Shown here one piece after another: positions 59,551 to 64,000 of a DNA stretch of 64,000 bases. Source of the stretch: Xenopus tropicalis (Eukaryota > Chordata > Amphibia > Anura > Pipidae); assembly GCF_000004195.4 (NCBI RefSeq), contig NC_030678.2, forward strand, positions 31,968,201 to 32,032,200. The letters run 5' to 3'. The translations under genes were made by a program, and so were the position numbers. Below the pieces are notes generated by a model. The model was not told the origin of the DNA. It saw only the letters and a list, made by a program, of their open reading frames with translations, and ran no database searches. Within the stretch, counting starts at the first letter, position 1. The number at the start of each line of letters is the position of its first letter.

Positions 59551-59966
59551 TTAAAGGGGACCTCTCACCCAGGAATAAAAAGCTGTATGTAACACATTCA
59601 TACCCATTATAAAAGCATTTAAAAGTCCCAGCTGTCAATCATATATTGCTTGCCCCACCTCTGTGCCCACTGCACTCCTCACATTCCCCCTCTCCCCTCA
59701 CCATGTAATTATGTAACCAGTGCATGGACATGGGCATCAGCCCCCCCCCCCATACTGGCACAGTCACAAGATATTGGGGTGATACAAAGCTTGCCTTAAT
59801 AATAGTGCCCACAAAATGGCAGCTGCCTGCTTCCCGCATTTGTGAATTCCAAGACTGGAGGAAACAAGATTAAAATAATTTATATAGTGTATGTGAAGTT
59901 TATTTTTCTTGACAAACACAATTGAAAACATTGTGGAATTATTTCTTAGGGTGACAGGTCCCCGAG
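59551..59966 (-). mobile_element. TTAA-type MITE with GACCTGTCACC ends, second copy
   Basis: TTAAAGGGGACCTCTCACCC at the left, and GGGTGACAGGTCCC at the right with the last bases lost. The body is the reverse of 30302-30825: AGCTGTCAATCATATA, AATTATGTAACCAGTGCATG, AATTTATATAGTGTATGTGA. Confidence 0.85.
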
Positions 59967-59988
59967 CCACTATATCCACTATAGACAG

Positions 59989-60260
59989 CAGGCCCAGACC
60001 AGCAATTTGTAGATTCTGGCAAATGCCAAAGGGGCTGCTGCAAGATGCCATAGGCCAGTGGTTCTCAACCTGTGGGTCGGGACCCCTTTGGGGGTTGAAG
60101 GACACATATTTCCAATGGTTTAAGGAATAATTTTATGGCTGGGGGTCACAACATGAGGGACTGTATTAAAGGGTCACGGCATAAGGAGGGTTGAGAACCA
60201 CTGGCCTAGGCAGTCATTATTTTGGACCTCTGTGTAAATCCCAGGGCCTATTTAGAATAT
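59989..60260 (+). repeat. MITE, CCTGGACTGGCAATCTGTGG family, host of SPIN
   Basis: CAGGCCCAGACCAGCAATTT, AAATGCCAAAGGGGCTGCTG, AAGATGCCATAGG, then interrupted by the hAT element at 60056-60203, then CAGTCATTATTTTGG and CAGGGCCTATTTAG. Confidence 0.82.
60056..60203 (+). mobile_element. SPIN-type hAT MITE, 148 bp
   Basis: The perfect 16-bp-class ends CAGTGGTTCTCAACCTGTGG and AGGGTTGAGAACCACTG. The inner words GTCGGGACCCCTTTGGGGGT, AATAATTTTATGGCTGGGGG and ACTGTATTAAAGGGTCACGG match, from memory, the non-autonomous SPIN (Space Invader) hAT family that entered several tetrapod lineages by horizontal transfer. Flanking 8-mers CCATAGGC (60048-60055) and GCCTAGGC (60204-60211) agree at 6 of 8 positions, as expected for a slightly decayed hAT target duplication. 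It lies inside another MITE. Confidence 0.88.
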
Positions 60261-62364
60261 TTTAGCAAGTGTCATTTATGGCTATTTACCACTAATTACA
60301 CAATGACGGCTTACCACACCCTGGACTGCACTTCCCATTATCCTGTCCTAATATTAAAGCAGAACTGTGGGCAGTAGGAGGTCATAAAGAAGCTGCCGGG
60401 CAGACCCCCAGAGAGACAACAGAAGTCATTTGCTAAGATCCTAGACAGACAGGAAAGAGCAATAAGGAGCGCAAGAGTGCCCACTTAGTGCTAATGCAGA
60501 GAGCACTTCTGCACATGGTTTCGTTGCACTGCAACTATATGGCAAAAGGTGCAAAGCACAGTTTCTGTGGGCACAGGCCAACCCTGCGCTTACTGCCTGC
60601 CATAGGCATGTGTTACAGGGGTGCTTTATGCCTGTGCCCGCCTATGCTCACTAACATGCCTGTATAAACAAATGATGCTCAAGGTAGGAGATGGATAGGG
60701 GATGGAAGAGAAGAAGCCTATGCCTCTTCCACCCTTTATGAATACAGTGCTGCCACATGCAGGCAGCTCTGTATTCATGGGGGCAGCCAATGGTCTCAGC
60801 AGAACAGAGACCTGCAGCAATTGTTTTTGGCTGAAAGACAGGGTGCAATGTACAATGAAAAGGCAAACTGCACCCTGTGTTTTACTTCATATATGAGCCA
60901 TAATGGCTGCTTGGGTAAATCTAAAACTGCACACTGAACCAGTTACAACTTCACAGAAGTTTGAATTAAACACTCTACCAGCTCTTAATGTTAGCTTTTA
61001 CAAAATCCATTAAAAATGGTTCTGTAGTGTCCTTTAAGACTTCAGACCTTCAGATGCACAACTGCTAATCATAAACCCATCTGATAGCAGAGCTCAGCAC
61101 ACACTCCTCCAATAAATACTGATTATACCAGAGGATCTCCCAGTTGGCCCCAGCTACAGGCAAGTTCCATCAGCCCTTCCTTATTGCAATATAGTTCTAT
61201 ATGGCACCTATTAGTTTTAGTGTGAAAGCCAGCCCTAGGAGGCCCAGTTCAACTTTGTATGGTAAAAGTAGAATTGCTTCAAGCTCTAGTTCTATTGGTA
61301 TTGAGAGTTGGGGTCCAAAATTTTCCACGTGATGGGCCAGTTTTTCTTTCTTTTGGAAATTTAGATTATTATAAAACAATGGTGTCACACAAAGAGGTCT
61401 ATAGGGATCTTATGCATTATGGGAACCTTGAATGTCTCTTAAGTCCTAAATCAGGCCTGCAGGTTTCCAGCTGGACAGCTCTGGTCTAGAACATTGTGTA
61501 AAAGAGCACGGATATCATTTCCTGAGGCTAGATAGTTGGCACCCCTGCAGGAAGGGCAAGATGCAGAAAGGCATCCTTTAGAATGTGATTGCTTTTTTTA
61601 AGTGGGGACACCCTTAGTGTATTCCCACTTATGTAATGAACCAGGCACCCAGTTTCGTCCCATACCACCATGGAGCAGCTCAAGTTTGTCTTGTGCCAAA
61701 AGGTAAGTGCTGCAGTCCATTGGCATAGAGACATGTTACACTGAGAGCCAATCAGAAGCACCTACCAGCACTGCTTCATGCCTGTTATAAATGACTCCAA
61801 ACCAAAGGCGGTTACTCCCTTCTAGAGGAACAAATCTACTGTGTAGACACCAGAAACTCCATTAATTCTGACTGCTCTATAAAATGCTTACTGCAAGGCT
61901 GGATTTCTTCCAAGGCAAGTGTGTGGAATGAATTTGTCATTTTTCCTGCATTAAGGGAAGGAAAGAAGTTGTCACTATAAAGAAAAGCCCAATCATTATC
62001 TTATCATAGACAGATTAGAATAAATGGGGAGCGTGTAAAGATGTGAAGTGCGGCATATTACTAGAATATTACTAGAACAGGGAGAGATAAGGATGTGTGC
62101 TAGTTCTATAGATCAGGGCACAGCCAGATAAACGACTTCATCAGCATGATACCGGAATGTGCTGCCCAAATGGAGAAATAACTCATGTTCTACTTCAGAA
62201 ACTATCCATTTTTTTCTCTTTCTACAATGAGTGCATTTATTTATACACCCTGAAAAGAAACATGCTAGAACATTCTGTTGGTGATGTAGGGCTTCATCAG
62301 CCTATGAGAGAGCAACAAGGCCCTCTTAGGTTCACCAACAGATTGAGTCACAGGTGTCTGGGTG
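60261..62364. other. Intergenic DNA, nothing recognised
   Basis: No gene supported. Open frames at 60626-60896 overlap on both strands and those at 61197-61761 have no family resemblance. Confidence 0.45.
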
Positions 62365-62525
62365 TAAAGGTCCCCATACACGGGCCAATTCTAGCTGTCA
62401 ATATCAGTCCCTTAGACCGATTTGGCAGCTTATCTGCCCGTGTATGGGCACTACCGACGGTAGTGCAGGTTTTATTTTTTTTCGGATCAGGGACTGCATT
62501 GGCTCCTTGATGTGGTCCCCAAACC
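62365..62525. repeat. MITE, CCCATACACGGGCC family
   Basis: AAAGGTCCCCATACACGGGCC, ATCAGTCCCTTAGACCGATT and GCAGCTTATCTGCCCGTGTA give the clearest version of the family ends in the window. The right side is longer than the simple palindrome. Overlapping open frames are not genes. Confidence 0.72.
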
Positions 62526-62539
62526 AACGGGCGCCTATA

Positions 62540-62785
62540 CCCGCTGTTCTATTTCAATTATTTTCTCTGGTTTGTATGAGACACAGGAATATGTATAGGA
62601 GAGGAAGCAAATATAAAGATAAGGAATAAAAAGTAACAATAACATTGTAAGCTGTACAAAAGATGTACAAGAGGAAAGGAAGTAATTCTAAAACTATAAA
62701 AAATAAATAATGAAGACCAATTGCAAGGTTGCTAAGAATAGGATATTCTTAACACACTAAAAGTTAACTTAAAGGTAAACTAAAG
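62540..62785 (+). repeat. TTAA-type MITE, right half
   Basis: AATAAATAATGAAGACCAAT, TTGCTAAGAATAGGATATTC and CACTAAAAGTTAACTTAAAG, as in 6150-6962. Confidence 0.72.
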
Positions 62786-63821
62786 AATGTATATATAAAG
62801 AATGTACAGAAAATACAGAATGTATATCAGTTTATTATCAATAACAGAACATCCATCATCAGGAATTCTGCAGATAGATTTACGTGTGTAGGGCATGTAA
62901 GGAAGGAGTGGGAAATTACAGTGTAAAACTATGGGCCAAAGGGTGCTATGGGTATTTCATAGTCTATAAAAGAGAAAGATTCCATATTTTTACTTCTTCT
63001 ATAAAAGTGGATACTTGTTTCTGAACAGAAGACCTCAGTAAGGAGAAGCAGGACATTAAGGTAAGCCTGACACCTTAGCGCAGGGAAGAGTTATTATGCT
63101 TAGAGCTAACTGAGAGATCCTTGTTAGCGGGGGCTGTGGTGTGAGTAATACCCAAGAAAAAATGTGATCTGCTATAACTACCCAGTGTACTTAGATAAGT
63201 ACCTTTTCCTTGTTTCTGTTTACTATTCACTGGCACTCACAAAATTTCCTCTGAAAGAGTATGAGAGAGTTATAGTTCAGCATGGACACCCTAAACCTCC
63301 TTTAACCCTTGAAAAGCCCATCTGTGGCAGTCTCGCGCAGCAGTGGGCTACCTAAAGAGTACAAGCAGCTCATACATTCCAGGTTCAGAGTGTTCCACAC
63401 ACAAGAAGAAATATAGGAAAATACTTTAAAAAAAGACAAGTAAAAAATAATTTCAAATAAATAGGCTGCATCTGCAAAAGAACTTCTGGTTGGTTAGTGG
63501 GGTCAGTGACCCTAGCAACAGGTAAAAGCTTAAATTCCTGACTGTAGTGTGCTGAGCCCTAAGAAGATGCTAATGGCATAAAAATTTTCTCCTAGAATCC
63601 CATCTTCAGCCTGGTCTCAGCACTGCTGTTCCACAAAGATTAGCAGAAAGAAGTGGTACCATGGACAGTTCCAAGGAATAACGCAGCTGGAGATTGGCTT
63701 CCTTTCTTCTTCTGTTCCCCATCAAGGAACTGTCTCATCTCCCCATAAATGGCAAAATAAAGGAAACTATTTAATGGGGGACACTTTTGGTACTGTTGCC
63801 GCCCAAGCAGGAAGATCCGAT
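62786..63821. other. Intergenic DNA with faint repeat traces
   Basis: 63405-63545 has weak likeness to the TTAA-type MITE (GTTAGTGGGGTCAGTGACCC). No gene supported. Confidence 0.4.
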
Positions 63822-63878
63822 GCAGGATCGCTACTCATTGGCAGGATCGCTACTCATTAGCAGGATCGCTACTCACTA
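63822..63878 (+). repeat. 3 x 19-bp tandem repeat
   Basis: GCAGGATCGCTACTCATTG, GCAGGATCGCTACTCATTA and GCAGGATCGCTACTCACTA, contiguous. Confidence 0.95.
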
Positions 63879-64000
63879 CAAGCTCTGACCCAGGCTGGAA
63901 CTAGGGGGAAGCAAAAGAGGCACATACATAGGGTGAAACAGTGGTGGGTGCTAGGCATGTACCTCCCCTGTCACCTTCCCTTCCCCACACCACCTGCTAA

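Noticed and set aside
54901..64000. Search for the 3' exon of YWHAE on the minus strand
   Set aside because: No stretch encoding the 14-3-3 epsilon C-terminus was seen; it is probably beyond the window.
1..64000. tRNA, rRNA, microRNA or CRISPR features
   Set aside because: No cloverleaf, A/B box pair, rRNA block or direct-repeat/spacer pattern was recognised; the hairpins seen are MITE foldbacks.

Overview
The window is vertebrate chromosomal DNA, most likely from a clawed frog (Xenopus; I cannot separate tropicalis from laevis). The evidence is two intact vertebrate genes with frog-like divergence and a dense load of repeat types I recognise from Xenopus: TTAA-type (T2-like) MITEs, short foldback MITEs, CR1-like and L2-like LINE tails, and Tx1/L1-like remnants. 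Most of the 64 kb is non-coding, and nearly all other open frames are chance frames or lie inside repeats. There are two well supported protein genes, both on the + strand and in the order seen on human 17p13.3. BHLHA9 is a single-exon bHLH limb-patterning factor at 16897-17631. TRARG1 (TUSC5) is a CD225/dispanin regulator of GLUT4 trafficking. Its coding exons are at 34211-34609, 50713-50842 and 53041-53051; spliced in phase they give 179 residues. No ABR or YWHAE exons, the expected outer neighbours, were seen. Layout: 1-16.8 kb is the BHLHA9 upstream region, with MITEs, a CR1 3' end, an L2-like tail and two AT-rich stretches that look like candidate conserved non-coding elements. 16.9-19.2 kb is BHLHA9 and its probable 3' UTR. 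19.2-33.8 kb is intergenic and rich in features: an exact CTCF-consensus site, one or two orphan exons of a PKC-like AGC kinase C-terminus, a 616-bp GC-rich solo LTR with a perfect 5-bp target duplication, a field of degenerate repeats, and an L1-like ORF2 remnant split by a MITE. 34.2-53.1 kb is TRARG1, whose 16.1-kb first intron holds nested MITEs and an ETS/CRE/CCAAT cluster. 53.1-64 kb is the TRARG1 3' UTR and intergenic DNA, including a SPIN-type hAT insertion nested in another MITE. The most notable structures are repeat biology: MITE families whose cores have grown into minisatellites (8 x 52 bp; 4 x 22 bp), a Harbinger-like MITE nested in a T2-like MITE whose other arm preserves the empty site, the SPIN copy, and the promoter-like solo LTR. 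The most notable possible gene finding is the orphan kinase exon. I found no RNA genes and no CRISPR arrays. Nothing here clearly amounts to a new biological system.
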